A DNA stretch of 64,000 nucleotides from Bradyrhizobium genosp. L (lineage in GTDB: Bacteria; Pseudomonadota; Alphaproteobacteria; Rhizobiales; Xanthobacteraceae), in the NCBI RefSeq assembly GCF_015624485.1, contig NZ_CP061378.1, positions 5,456,001-5,520,000 of the forward strand, written 5' to 3'. The notes beneath the pieces were generated by a model. The model had not been told where the DNA came from. It saw only the letters and a program-made list of their open reading frames with translations, and did no database searches. The position numbers and the translations under genes were made by a program. Numbering within the stretch: position 1 is the first letter of the stretch; each line of letters starts with the position of its first letter. Of the stretch, positions 16,679-25,111 are shown piece by piece.

Positions 16679-17920
16679 TTGCTTCAGACAGCTGATCCGC
16701 ACAGACGGCACATGGCCTGCACGCTTGCCGCGTTCGCCGCGTTGATGCTCTCGACCTCGCTGGCCGATGCCGCGCCCGACGGCTCCGGCATCTCGGACGG
16801 CGCGGTGCGGATCGCGGTGTTGGGCGATTATGGCAGCGGCCGCGATCTCGGCGGGCCGGGCTCGGTGACGGCGGCAAAGCTTGCGGCCGAGGATTTTCAT
16901 AATCAGGTGCTGGGCAAGCCGATCGAGATCCTGTCGGCGGATCATCAGAACAAGCCGGACATCGCCGTCGGAATCGCGCGGCAATGGTTCGATATCGATC
17001 ACGTCGACGCGGTGACCGATCTTGCGGTCAGCTCGGTCGGGCTTGCGGTCGCCGGGCTCGCGACCCAAAGCAACCGGACCGCACTGGTCTCGGGCGCGGC
17101 AACATCGGATCTGACCGGCGACAAATGCTCGCCCGTGATCACGCATTGGGCCGACGACACCTATGCGCTGTCGGCCGGCCTGGTCGGCGAGCTGAGCCAG
17201 CGCGTCGGCAAGCAATGGTTCTTTGTCGCGGTCGACTATTCGTTCGGCACGGCGATGGTGAAGGATGCCTCGCGCGCCGTCACCGATGCCGGCGGCAAGG
17301 TGCTCGGCGTGGTGCGCTATCCCTTCAACACGACGGACTTCTCGTCCTTCCTGCTCGCCGCGCAAAGCTCCGGCGCCAAGGTGGTGGCGCTGGCCGGCAC
17401 CGGCGCCGACACCGTCAACGCGGTGAAGCAGACCCACGAATTCGGCCTGCAACAGGGCGGCCAGACCATCGTCGGCATGCTGACCTTCATCTCCGACGTG
17501 CATTCGATCGGGCTCAGGGACGCGCAGGGCATGTACATCGCCGCGCAATACTATTGGGACGACGACGAGGCCAGCCGCGCTTTTGCAAAGCGCTTCTTCG
17601 CGGTCGAGAAGCGCGAGCCGACCAAATTGCAGGCGGCGACCTACGCGGCCGTGCGCCATTACCTGAAGGCGGTCGAAGCGGGTGGCAGCGACGAGGCCAA
17701 GGCGGTCAACGCCGAGATGCGCAAGCTGCCGGTCGATTTCTTCGGCCGTCCCGCGCACATCCGCAACGACGGCCGCGTCGTCTACGACCTCTCGCTGTAC
17801 CGCGTGAAGAAGCCGGACGAGAGCAAATATCCCTGGGACTACTACCAGAAGATATCGGTCATTCCCGGCGACAAGGCGTTCCGTCCCGAAGGCACGGGCG
17901 GCTGCAAGCTCACCAATTAG
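16679..17920 (+). CDS. ABC transporter substrate-binding protein (HAAT/LivK type) of the dioxygenase operon
   Basis: About 413 aa. The chosen start is a TTG at 16679 with GGGAGG seven bases upstream, giving LLQTADPHRRHM then a hydrophobic ACTLAAFAALMLSTSLADA signal region. In-frame ATGs at 16607, 16646 and 16712 are alternatives but lack a good site. The mature part has type-I periplasmic binding-protein features: VRIAVLGDYGS, ITHWADDTYAL, WFFVAVDYSFGTAMVKDA and the LAGTGADTVNAVKQ segment. It heads the operon; it presumably delivers the dioxygenase substrate to a Liv-type permease encoded elsewhere. Confidence 0.82.
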   Translation: MLQTADPHRRHMACTLAAFAALMLSTSLADAAPDGSGISDGAVRIAVLGDYGSGRDLGGPGSVTAAKLAAEDFHNQVLGKPIEILSADHQNKPDIAVGIARQWFDIDHVDAVTDLAVSSVGLAVAGLATQSNRTALVSGAATSDLTGDKCSPVITHWADDTYALSAGLVGELSQRVGKQWFFVAVDYSFGTAMVKDASRAVTDAGGKVLGVVRYPFNTTDFSSFLLAAQSSGAKVVALAGTGADTVNAVKQTHEFGLQQGGQTIVGMLTFISDVHSIGLRDAQGMYIAAQYYWDDDEASRAFAKRFFAVEKREPTKLQAATYAAVRHYLKAVEAGGSDEAKAVNAEMRKLPVDFFGRPAHIRNDGRVVYDLSLYRVKKPDESKYPWDYYQKISVIPGDKAFRPEGTGGCKLTN

Positions 17921-17976
17921 GAATCAACGCCATTCGCCGCGACGCATGTTCGCGCCAAGCAGACGAGGAGCAAACC

Positions 17977-19326
17977 ATGCCGCTTCGCAACGATTTCGAC
18001 CAGCTCATTGACGTCAAGAGTGGCTTCATCAGCCGCGAGATTTTCGTCGATGCCGACATCTACCGGCAGGAGCTGGACAGGGTGTTTACCCGCGCCTGGC
18101 TGCTGGTCGGCCATGAGAGCCTAGTGCCCAATCCCGGCGATTTCTATACGTCGCGGATGGGCGAGGAATCCGTCATCCTCTGCCGCGACAAGAAAAGCGA
18201 GATCCACGTCTTCCTCAATTCGTGCCGGCACCGCGGAATGAAAGTATGCCGCTACGAGCAGGGCAACACCTCGCTGTTCACCTGCCCCTATCACAGCTGG
18301 ACCTACACGACTGACGGCAAGCTGCAGGGCGTGCCGCTGCACCGGACGCTCTACGACGGCGTGCTCGATCGCGACGCCAATTCGCTGGTCGCAGTGGCCA
18401 AGCTCTGCAACTACAAGGGCTCGATCTGGGCGACCTGGGACAAGGATGCGCCCGACTTCATCACCTATCTCGGCGACGCCAAGATCCATCTCGACCAGGC
18501 GCTCGATTGCCGCGACGGCCGCGAGGGCGGCTCCGAGGTGATCGGCGTGCACAAATGGGTGTTCCCCGCCAACTGGAAATTCGCCGCCGAGAATTTCCTC
18601 GGCGACACCTATCACAATCCGAGCCACCGCTCGGTCGACCTGATCGGCATCGGGCCGAGCGCGGCCGCCGGCAAGAAGGGCCGCCGCGACGACGAGCTGG
18701 AGAAGGCGCAGCACGTCTGGATCAGCTTTCCGGAAGGCCACGGCGTGCACAGCGCGATCCAGCCCGAGGCCAACGACTACATCGAGTCCTTCCTCGACAA
18801 TCCGATCCTGGAACAATACTTCCGGCACTGCTTCGAGGAGCGCAAGCGGCGGCTCGGCGAACAGGCGCGGCTGTTGCCCTTCGTCGGAACGATCTTCCCC
18901 AACACCTCCTATCACGGGCGCCAACCACGCGGATTGTGCGCCTGGCATCCGCACAGCCCGACCTCGACCGAGGGCTGGCGCTTCTTCCTGGTCGACAAGG
19001 ACGCGCCGAAGGAGGCCAAGGAATATCTGCGCCGCTACTACATGCGCTATTCCGGCCCGGCCGGTATGACCGAGCAGGACGACATGGAGAACTGGCTCTA
19101 TGCGACCGCGGCCAGCACCGGCACGATCGCGCGGCGCTACCCCTTCAACTATCAGCAGTCGATGGGCGCCTACGTCACCGATCATCCGCTCGGCGGCGAG
19201 GTGTCCACCCAAGTCACCGAGCAGATCGCCCGCGGCTTCTACCGCCGCTGGACCAGCTACATGCAGGGCGGCGACTGGCACGAGCTGCTTGGCGCATCCG
19301 CGCGCAACCGGCAGGCCGCAGAATGA
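17977..19326 (+). CDS. Ring-hydroxylating dioxygenase, large (alpha) subunit
   Basis: 449 aa from the ATG at 17977 (GAGGAG ribosome-binding site). The Rieske [2Fe-2S] site is C83-x-H85...C103-x2-H106 (CRHRG and CPYHSW). The mononuclear iron site is GDTYHNPSH (His213, His218), with a later acidic ligand region QDDMENW. Length and layout match alpha subunits of two-component aromatic dioxygenases. No ferredoxin or reductase gene is present in the operon, so electrons must come from elsewhere. The substrate class (benzoate, salicylate, anthranilate or other) cannot be told. It overlaps the next gene by 4 bp. Confidence 0.92.
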   Translation: MPLRNDFDQLIDVKSGFISREIFVDADIYRQELDRVFTRAWLLVGHESLVPNPGDFYTSRMGEESVILCRDKKSEIHVFLNSCRHRGMKVCRYEQGNTSLFTCPYHSWTYTTDGKLQGVPLHRTLYDGVLDRDANSLVAVAKLCNYKGSIWATWDKDAPDFITYLGDAKIHLDQALDCRDGREGGSEVIGVHKWVFPANWKFAAENFLGDTYHNPSHRSVDLIGIGPSAAAGKKGRRDDELEKAQHVWISFPEGHGVHSAIQPEANDYIESFLDNPILEQYFRHCFEERKRRLGEQARLLPFVGTIFPNTSYHGRQPRGLCAWHPHSPTSTEGWRFFLVDKDAPKEAKEYLRRYYMRYSGPAGMTEQDDMENWLYATAASTGTIARRYPFNYQQSMGAYVTDHPLGGEVSTQVTEQIARGFYRRWTSYMQGGDWHELLGASARNRQAAE

Positions 19327-20129
19327 CCGCCGCGGGGAAAACCGTCCTCGTCTCCGGGGGCACCTTCGGCATCGGCCGCGCGATCACGCTCGGTCTGGCG
19401 CGGCGCGGCCACGCCGTGGTGGCGTTCGGCCTCGAGGCACCGCAGGTGTCCAGCACGGCGCAGAATGCCATTCCCGCCCTCCGCGACGAGCTCGATCGCG
19501 AGGCGCTGTCCGCCGAGCTGATGGAAGCTGACGTCTCGCAGGCGGCCGACGTCGCCCGCGTGGTCGAGCGGGCGCTGGCGCGCTTCGGCCGCATCGACGG
19601 CGTCGTCAACAACGCCGCGATCGGCCCGCTCGGCACCGTGCTCGACACCGACGAGGCGTTGTTCGATCGCATCGTCGCGGTCAATCTGAAGGGACCGTAC
19701 CTGACCAGCCGCGCCGCGATCCCGCACATGATCGCGCAGGGCGGCGGCTCGATCGTCAACATCGGCTCCGGCGCCGGCTGGGGCAAGCCGAACATGGCGG
19801 TCTACAGCGCCAGCAAGGGCGGCGTGATCGCGCTCGGCGCGGCGATGGCCTACGACTTCTTCCACCAGCGCATCCGCGTCAACACCGTGATCCCCGGCGG
19901 CGGCGGCATCGTCAGCGGCATGAGCCTCGGCCGCGTCGGCGGCGACGCCGCACGTTTCGGTAAGGGCGCGCCGGGCACCGCGGCCGGCCGTGCCGCCGGC
20001 GGCGACGACATCGCCAATGTCGTGGCGTTCCTGCTGTCGCCGGAGGCGGAAACGCTGTCCGGCACCGTGATCGACGTCGGCTGCTTTGCCCAGCAGGGCG
20101 GGCCGATTCCGCCGAAACCTGCGGCTTGA
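19323..20129 (+). CDS. SDR-family dehydrogenase, probable cis-dihydrodiol dehydrogenase
   Basis: 268 aa. The ATG at 19323 overlaps the alpha-subunit stop (ATGA). The classical motifs are intact: SGGTFGIGRA (TGxxxGxG type), VNNAAIGPLG, Ser149 in NIGSGAG, and Tyr161/Lys165 in YSASK. A gene of this type placed between alpha and beta subunits usually rearomatises the cis-diol made by the dioxygenase with NAD+; that role is inferred from position. Confidence 0.88.
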   Translation: MTAAGKTVLVSGGTFGIGRAITLGLARRGHAVVAFGLEAPQVSSTAQNAIPALRDELDREALSAELMEADVSQAADVARVVERALARFGRIDGVVNNAAIGPLGTVLDTDEALFDRIVAVNLKGPYLTSRAAIPHMIAQGGGSIVNIGSGAGWGKPNMAVYSASKGGVIALGAAMAYDFFHQRIRVNTVIPGGGGIVSGMSLGRVGGDAARFGKGAPGTAAGRAAGGDDIANVVAFLLSPEAETLSGTVIDVGCFAQQGGPIPPKPAA

Positions 20130-20153
20130 TGATGCGCTGATGAGGAGACGCCC

Positions 20154-20750
20154 ATGACTGCGACAGTTCCTGCGACCGTTCAGGATCAGCCGGCGACAGC
20201 GAACGCGGCAATCGAACGATCCGCCGCCTACTACCGGCTCAAGGCCGACGTCGAGGACTTCTACTATCACGAGGCGGACCTGCTCGATGAGCGGCGCTAT
20301 CGCGACTGGCTCGAGCTGCTGGCCGAGGATATCAGCTATTTCATGCCGATCCGGCGCAACGTGAAGTTCGGCCAGCAGGCGGCGCGTGAAAACACCAAGC
20401 GCGGCGAAGGCATCAGCTGGTTCGATGAGGACAAGTGGACATTGACCAAACGCGTCGAGCAGATCCTGACCGGCGTGCATTACGCCGAAGAGCCGCTGTC
20501 GCGCATCACCCACATGGTCAGCAATGTGCAGATCAAGGCCGTGCGGCCGGAGCTCGACGGGCTGCGCGAACTCGACGTCACCAGCCGCTTCCTGGTCTAT
20601 CAGAACCGCGTCGAGTACGAGACCTACACATTCGTCGGCCGCCGCAACGACACGCTTCGCCTGACGGACAGCGGCTGGCGGATTGCGAAACGCGAGATAC
20701 TGCTTGAACAGAACATCCTGCTGGCCAAGAATCTCACCACGTTTTTCTGA
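20154..20750 (+). CDS. Ring-hydroxylating dioxygenase, small (beta) subunit
   Basis: 198 aa with the beta-subunit fold signs: YRLKADVEDFYYHEADLLDERRYRDWLELLAEDISYFMPIRRN in spaced form, THMVSNVQIK, and the C-terminal WRIAKREILLEQNIL that ends nearly every member. Beta subunits are structural partners in alpha3beta3 oxygenases. It lies 24 bp after the SDR gene, with a GAGGAGACG ribosome-binding site. Confidence 0.92.
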   Translation: MTATVPATVQDQPATANAAIERSAAYYRLKADVEDFYYHEADLLDERRYRDWLELLAEDISYFMPIRRNVKFGQQAARENTKRGEGISWFDEDKWTLTKRVEQILTGVHYAEEPLSRITHMVSNVQIKAVRPELDGLRELDVTSRFLVYQNRVEYETYTFVGRRNDTLRLTDSGWRIAKREILLEQNILLAKNLTTFF

Positions 20751-20768
20751 ACGAGGCTGAGGCTGGCA

Positions 20769-20963
20769 ATGATTGACGTGACGGCGATCAAGGTGGGGAC
20801 GCGCCTGAAACTGCAGGAAGGCGTCGTCGCCGAGGTGGTGGAAAACATGGACGACGGGCAGTGGCTGCAGGTGCGCTATCTGGAGGTCCCTGCCCGGCCC
20901 GGCGACGTCGGCCTGGTCGAGCTGTGCCATGCCCAGGACGTCGTCAAGGTGTTGAGCGAATAG
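20769..20963 (+). CDS. Small acidic protein of the dioxygenase operon
   Basis: 64 aa, not recognised. Short beta-strand-like stretches alternate with charged turns (IKVGTRLKLQEGVVAEVVENMDDGQW), suggesting a small SH3-like barrel. There is no cysteine pattern for a ferredoxin (one Cys only), so it is not the missing electron carrier. It is 18 bp after the beta subunit and 14 bp before the next gene, in the same direction, which supports it as a real operon member. Confidence 0.65.
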   Translation: MIDVTAIKVGTRLKLQEGVVAEVVENMDDGQWLQVRYLEVPARPGDVGLVELCHAQDVVKVLSE

Positions 20964-20977
20964 ATCCGGAATCGATC

Positions 20978-21373
20978 ATGCTGCGATTTGAATACATGCC
21001 GAGCGATTTCCATCCGCTGTTTTTGTTTCTCGGCGAAGCCGCGGATCTCGCCGATCTGGCAAGGCTGCTGCGGCGCTTTGCCGAGAACCCGCAGGCGATC
21101 GCGGTGGCGGAGCGGATTCCTGGCGCGATCTCGCGCAACGAGCTGGTTCTGGCGCCGGCGGACGGCGAATTCGGCATGCGCGATCTCGGCGGCCGCTTTG
21201 CCTGGAAGCTGACCGCCTGGCAGGCGCAACGGATCGCCGAACGCATCGAGCTGCTGACGCCGGACCATAACAAGTCCGGCTCGGAGATCGTCGAGATCGG
21301 CAGCGAGGGCGAAATCCCCGTCAAGGTGTCGCGCGGCGAATTCACCGACGACTTCCTGATCACACGCCGGTAG
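20978..21373 (+). CDS. Hypothetical protein of the dioxygenase operon
   Basis: 131 aa from the ATG at 20978; the frame is open upstream into the previous gene but that part is Arg/Pro-rich shadow. Helical N-terminal half ([24 protein letters not shown]), then a beta-rich part ([41 protein letters not shown]). No motif or family recognised. Its place between two catabolic genes suggests an accessory role in the same pathway. Confidence 0.65.
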   Translation: MLRFEYMPSDFHPLFLFLGEAADLADLARLLRRFAENPQAIAVAERIPGAISRNELVLAPADGEFGMRDLGGRFAWKLTAWQAQRIAERIELLTPDHNKSGSEIVEIGSEGEIPVKVSRGEFTDDFLITRR

Positions 21374-21384
21374 CGGAGCGTCGC

Positions 21385-22584
21385 GTGAGTGGACAACGGA
21401 AACCGAAGGTCCTGATTGCCGGCGCCGGCATCGGCGGGCTGGTCGCGGGATTGGCGCTGCACCAGCGCGGGATCGAGGTCGAGATTTTCGAGCAGGCGTC
21501 CGAGCTGCGCGAGCTCGGCGCCGGCGTGCAGCTCAGCGCCAACGGCACCCGCGTGCTGATCGCACTCGGTCTGGAAGCGCAGATGCAGGCCATTGCCTGC
21601 GAGCCCTCGGGCAAGGAGATCCGGCTGTTCAGCACCGGGCGGACCTGGAAGCTGTTCGACCTCGGCGCCTCCTCACGCACGCTTTATGGCGCGCCATACT
21701 GGATGGTGCATCGTGGCGACTTCCACCGTGTGCTGGTCGATGCCTTCAACGCGCGGGCGCCGGGCCACCTGCATCTCGGCAGCCGCTGCACCGGCTTCGA
21801 CGAGGACGGTGACGGCATCTGGCTGCGGCTTGCCGACGGTGCGCGGCATCGCGGCGACGTCGTGGTCGGCGCCGACGGCGTGCATTCCGAAATCCGCCGG
21901 CAGGTCGGCGGCGACACCAAACCCTTCTTTGCCGGTGTGGCGGCCTGGCGCGGCCTCGTGCCGATGGCGCGGCTGCCCGCGAGCCAGCAGCGCGACGTCG
22001 GCACCAATTGGGTTGGCCCCGGCGGCCATGTCATCACCTATCCGGTCCGCGGCGGCGAGTTATTGAACTTCGTCGGCATTTTCGAGGGCGAGAACTGGCC
22101 CGTGGAATCCTGGACCGAACGCGGCACGCGCGAGGCCTGTGGCCGCTCGTTCGCGGGGTGGAATCCCGAAATCCACGGCATCATCGACAGCCTCGATGTG
22201 CCCTACAAATGGGCCCTGTTGGGACGCGATCCGCTCGATCGCTTCGTGGCGGGACGCGCCTGCCTTCTCGGCGACGCCGCGCACCCGACCCTGCCGTTCC
22301 TGGCGCAGGGTGCCAACATGGCGATCGAGGACGGCATGGTGCTGGCGCGCTGCCTGGACCGCTTTGCGCCGGGTGAGGCCTTGCCACGCTATCAGGCGGC
22401 GCGGCTCGAACGAACCAATGCGATCGTGGTGAAGTCGGCGGAGAATGCCAAGCGCTTCCACAATCCGGCGCTCGCCGATGCCGAGGGCGCCGATGCCTAT
22501 GTCTCGCGCGAATGGCAGCCCGAGCGGGTGCGCGAGCGGTACGACTGGCTATTCAGCTACGATGCGTTGCGCACGCCGGTCTGA
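21385..22584 (+). CDS. FAD-dependent aromatic monooxygenase (salicylate hydroxylase-like)
   Basis: 399 aa from a GTG with CGGAG upstream, 11 bp after the previous gene. All three flavoprotein hydroxylase motifs are visible: [17 protein letters not shown], the DG motif [13 protein letters not shown] and the GD motif [21 protein letters not shown]. This is the salicylate/3-hydroxybenzoate hydroxylase group, which adds a hydroxyl group to a phenolic acid using NAD(P)H. It would act after the dioxygenase and dehydrogenase on the phenolic product. Last gene of the operon. Confidence 0.87.
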   Translation: MSGQRKPKVLIAGAGIGGLVAGLALHQRGIEVEIFEQASELRELGAGVQLSANGTRVLIALGLEAQMQAIACEPSGKEIRLFSTGRTWKLFDLGASSRTLYGAPYWMVHRGDFHRVLVDAFNARAPGHLHLGSRCTGFDEDGDGIWLRLADGARHRGDVVVGADGVHSEIRRQVGGDTKPFFAGVAAWRGLVPMARLPASQQRDVGTNWVGPGGHVITYPVRGGELLNFVGIFEGENWPVESWTERGTREACGRSFAGWNPEIHGIIDSLDVPYKWALLGRDPLDRFVAGRACLLGDAAHPTLPFLAQGANMAIEDGMVLARCLDRFAPGEALPRYQAARLERTNAIVVKSAENAKRFHNPALADAEGADAYVSREWQPERVRERYDWLFSYDALRTPV

Positions 22585-22605
22585 CCGCCGTCGTTCGTCT
22601 CCACG

Positions 22606-22899
22606 TCACTGAACGGGATGGCGGCCTTTGCGCAGGCGACGTTTGGGCGCGGCTGCCGGCGCGTAGAATGGATTTTCCGAGCACATCGCCGATCGTCCCG
22701 AAGCCGTCGCCTGGCACTGCGGCAGCGACGTGAAACTGCAATCGATGTAGTCGGCCGTCAGCCGGCCGCCATAGACGTGCATGCACACCGGATAGTTCGG
22801 ATCGTAGGCCTGCGCCGCGGCGGGCCCGGCGACACAGACGCCAAAAACAGTACCAAGAGCGGCACCAAGGGCGGCAATCGCATAGAGTCTCAGGCGCAT
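22606..22899 (-). CDS. Secreted DUF3551-family protein
   Basis: 97 aa with GGGAG before the ATG. A signal peptide (MRLRLYAIAALGAALGTVFG, cleaved near AAAQA) precedes the pattern YPVCMHVYGG...IDCSFTSLPQCQATASGRSAMCSENPFY in spaced form, the four-cysteine arrangement of DUF3551, a small periplasmic family that is abundant in Bradyrhizobium and of unknown function. The basic tail KRRLRKGR is also common in it. Confidence 0.8.
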   Translation of the reverse strand: MRLRLYAIAALGAALGTVFGVCVAGPAAAQAYDPNYPVCMHVYGGRLTADYIDCSFTSLPQCQATASGRSAMCSENPFYAPAAAPKRRLRKGRHPVQ

Positions 22900-22938
22900 C
22901 GGATTCTCCCTGGTGGTCTCGACCGCGGTGGCGCGCGG

Positions 22939-23610
22939 CTATTTCTGGTCGTCCGCCGGCTTGTCGTCGTCCTCACCAAGGCAGCGAATGATGAAGGCGG
23001 CGGTGTCGCGCGGCAGGACCTGCGCGGCGCGGGCCTTGAGGCGGCACTCGACCTGCGCGACCAGGCGCGCGCGCTGCCGCTCGCTCGGCAGCGAGGTCTG
23101 CCGCAGCCGGCGCAGCGTCATCGGCGAGCCATCCGACTCGAATGCGAGCTCGTACTTCTTGCCGTTGCGGTCGGTGGCGGCGCAGGTGACGCTGGAGACC
23201 TGCCGCGTCACGAAGCTGCCGACTTGCCGGCACGAGCCCGTCGACATCTCGACCAGCGGCGCCGGCAGGCCGTCGACCCGCGGGCGGTCCTTGGACTTGA
23301 GCAGCATGCGGTCGACCGACAGCTCGAACAGATTGTCCTCTTTCCGCTCGCTGCTCTCGCCGGAGAACGAGACGATGTGGCTCGTGTCGGCGGGATCGTC
23401 GAGCACGACCGTGAATTCGGAACGGCCGCGCTGGGTGTGGAAATAGGCGACCGCCTTGCAGGTGTAGCTTTGGCCGGCGATGGTGACGTTGCGGCAGGTG
23501 CCGGACATCAGGGCGTACAGGTCGACGTCATAGACCGGGCCTGCCGCCATTGCCGACACGGGCGCATAGCCGAGTGCGATCGCGATCAGCCGCGCGAAGC
23601 AGGATGTCAT
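22939..23610 (-). CDS. Secreted hypothetical protein
   Basis: 223 aa from the ATG at 23610, which starts a signal peptide (MTSCFARLIAIALGYAPVSA); a longer start at 23649 would add 13 charged residues. The exported part is beta-rich with six cysteines (GTCRNVT, YTCKAV, GSCRQV, VTCAAT, ECRLKA, IIRCLG), fitting three disulfides. Acidic C-terminus. No family recognised. Confidence 0.6.
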   Translation of the reverse strand: MTSCFARLIAIALGYAPVSAMAAGPVYDVDLYALMSGTCRNVTIAGQSYTCKAVAYFHTQRGRSEFTVVLDDPADTSHIVSFSGESSERKEDNLFELSVDRMLLKSKDRPRVDGLPAPLVEMSTGSCRQVGSFVTRQVSSVTCAATDRNGKKYELAFESDGSPMTLRRLRQTSLPSERQRARLVAQVECRLKARAAQVLPRDTAAFIIRCLGEDDDKPADDQK

Positions 23611-23777
23611 GCTGGATCGATCGAGACGACGGTCGCGAGGAAAGGCCATGGCTCAAGGTCGCCGATTTGCAAGAACTCTGCAACCTGCGAAGCGGCCTTA
23701 AACAGGGGTGCTGCGCGAATCGAGCAGGAAACGAGGCTGAAATCCGCGCCAAATGGCCGCGGAGCTCGGCAGTCGCG

Positions 23778-24614
23778 TCAGATTTGCGGGCCGGACAGCG
23801 TGACCTCGCGCTCGGCGCGGAAGACGTTGCTGTAGAGGTTTGCGATCCACTGCCGGCCGCTGGCCGTCATGTTGAGGCAGGTGATCGCGCCCTGGATGTG
23901 CGGCGACACCATGTTCCAGTAGAACTGGGGATAGCGATCGACGATGTCGGCCGGCGATTCATAGCCGAGCTGGCGGTTGATGCCGACCTCCTCGAACTCG
24001 TGATAGAGCGCGTTGGCCTTGCGGATGTAGTTGGGATCGCCGAGCTGCCCGATGAAATCGGCAGCGCGCACGATCGCGGCCTCGTCGTCATATTGCTGGC
24101 CTTCCAGCGCCGGAAACCGCGTGCCCTCGATGTTGCGCGCGACGCGCTCGCGGTCGAGCGGCAGCACGGCTTCGAGCCGGTCGAGCACATAGAGCTTGGA
24201 GCGGTCGACATGATAGGGCATCAGGCCCGCATCCGACGAGCCGCGCGGCAACACCACCTTCTTGCCGTTGGCATCGATGACGTAGCCGTCCGGGCCGTCG
24301 CCTTTCAGCAGGCCGCGGACATAGCCGATGTCGTGGCAGAGGCAGGCGATGATCGTATGCGTGTAGTCCTCGGCGGTGACGTGGCTGTGCAGTGCGCGGC
24401 CGCGGATGATGTCGTGGCCGGCAAGCGTCACCAGCATCGTGTGCTCGACATTGTGGTAGAGCGCATCGCTGTTGCCGATGCATTCCAGCGCGATGCGGGC
24501 CGCGGCAGGCAGCAGCTCGCCGAAGCGGGCCTGCGATGCTCCGAACGTGCGGCTGACCCAGGTGGCGAGAAACTTCTCCAAAGCTCCTGCCGCCAATTCA
24601 GGTAACGTCATCAT
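23778..24614 (-). CDS. HD-domain metal-dependent phosphohydrolase-like protein
   Basis: About 278 aa from the ATG at 24614 (GGGGG upstream); an ATG at 24677 would add 21 residues. The metal site is visible as YHNVEHTMLV and ACLCHDIGYVRG, with the His and the HD doublet spaced about 50 residues apart, then a later DFIGQLGDPNY Asp. HD proteins cleave phosphoester bonds of nucleotides or signalling molecules; the substrate is unknown. Confidence 0.77.
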   Translation of the reverse strand: MMTLPELAAGALEKFLATWVSRTFGASQARFGELLPAAARIALECIGNSDALYHNVEHTMLVTLAGHDIIRGRALHSHVTAEDYTHTIIACLCHDIGYVRGLLKGDGPDGYVIDANGKKVVLPRGSSDAGLMPYHVDRSKLYVLDRLEAVLPLDRERVARNIEGTRFPALEGQQYDDEAAIVRAADFIGQLGDPNYIRKANALYHEFEEVGINRQLGYESPADIVDRYPQFYWNMVSPHIQGAITCLNMTASGRQWIANLYSNVFRAEREVTLSGPQI

Positions 24615-24860
24615 CGATGCAGCCCCCGACCGCGCAACGTTTCTATCTCGCTCCGATCTCGCGTCGTAGTTGGGCATGCACTATAGCGTATCTGCGGGCG
24701 TGCGGCTACGCACCGCGCGGTGTGGCGATCGGGTCACCGGCCGTAGTCTCCCGGTGTTGCGCACCGCGGTGCCGCTGGACCCTGATAGTGGCATGAACCC
24801 TGCATGAGTCGGTTCAGACATCGCGTTCAACCGCGTTTATCACACCGATCAAAGGCTAAC

Positions 24861-25076
24861 ATGCTCGTCACGCTCGTCGCTATCCTCTGCAATGCTCAAC
24901 TCTGCATGGAAAAGGTCGTCACCAACAGTGATCAATCCGGCATCACCATGAACGCCTGCGCAGTGAATGCGCAGATCGGCATCGCCGACTGGCTCGCCAA
25001 GGGGCCGTATCACGATTGGCGCTTGCAAGGCTACAAATGCGTCGCGGGCAAGTACGTCCCGAAAAACGAAGTGTGA
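24861..25076 (+). CDS. Small hypothetical protein
   Basis: 71 aa beginning MLVTLVAILCNAQLCMEKVV; an upstream in-frame ATG at 24804 is possible but adds a basic stretch with no sense. Four cysteines and the ending WRLQGYKCVAGKYVP resemble a small unassigned family I have seen in rhizobia. The weak ribosome-binding site lowers certainty. It converges on the large cyclase gene. Confidence 0.5.
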   Translation: MLVTLVAILCNAQLCMEKVVTNSDQSGITMNACAVNAQIGIADWLAKGPYHDWRLQGYKCVAGKYVPKNEV

Positions 25077-25111
25077 TGTGTGCCGTGCAACGCCACACAA
25101 GGCCGGCCTGA

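Noticed and set aside
16397..17758. Long minus-strand frame opposite the binding-protein gene
   Set aside because: Arg/His/Asp-rich product typical of antisense reading in high-GC DNA, with no domain and no ribosome-binding site.
20769..20963. 64-aa protein as the missing ferredoxin of the dioxygenase
   Set aside because: It has one cysteine and no Fe-S ligand pattern.
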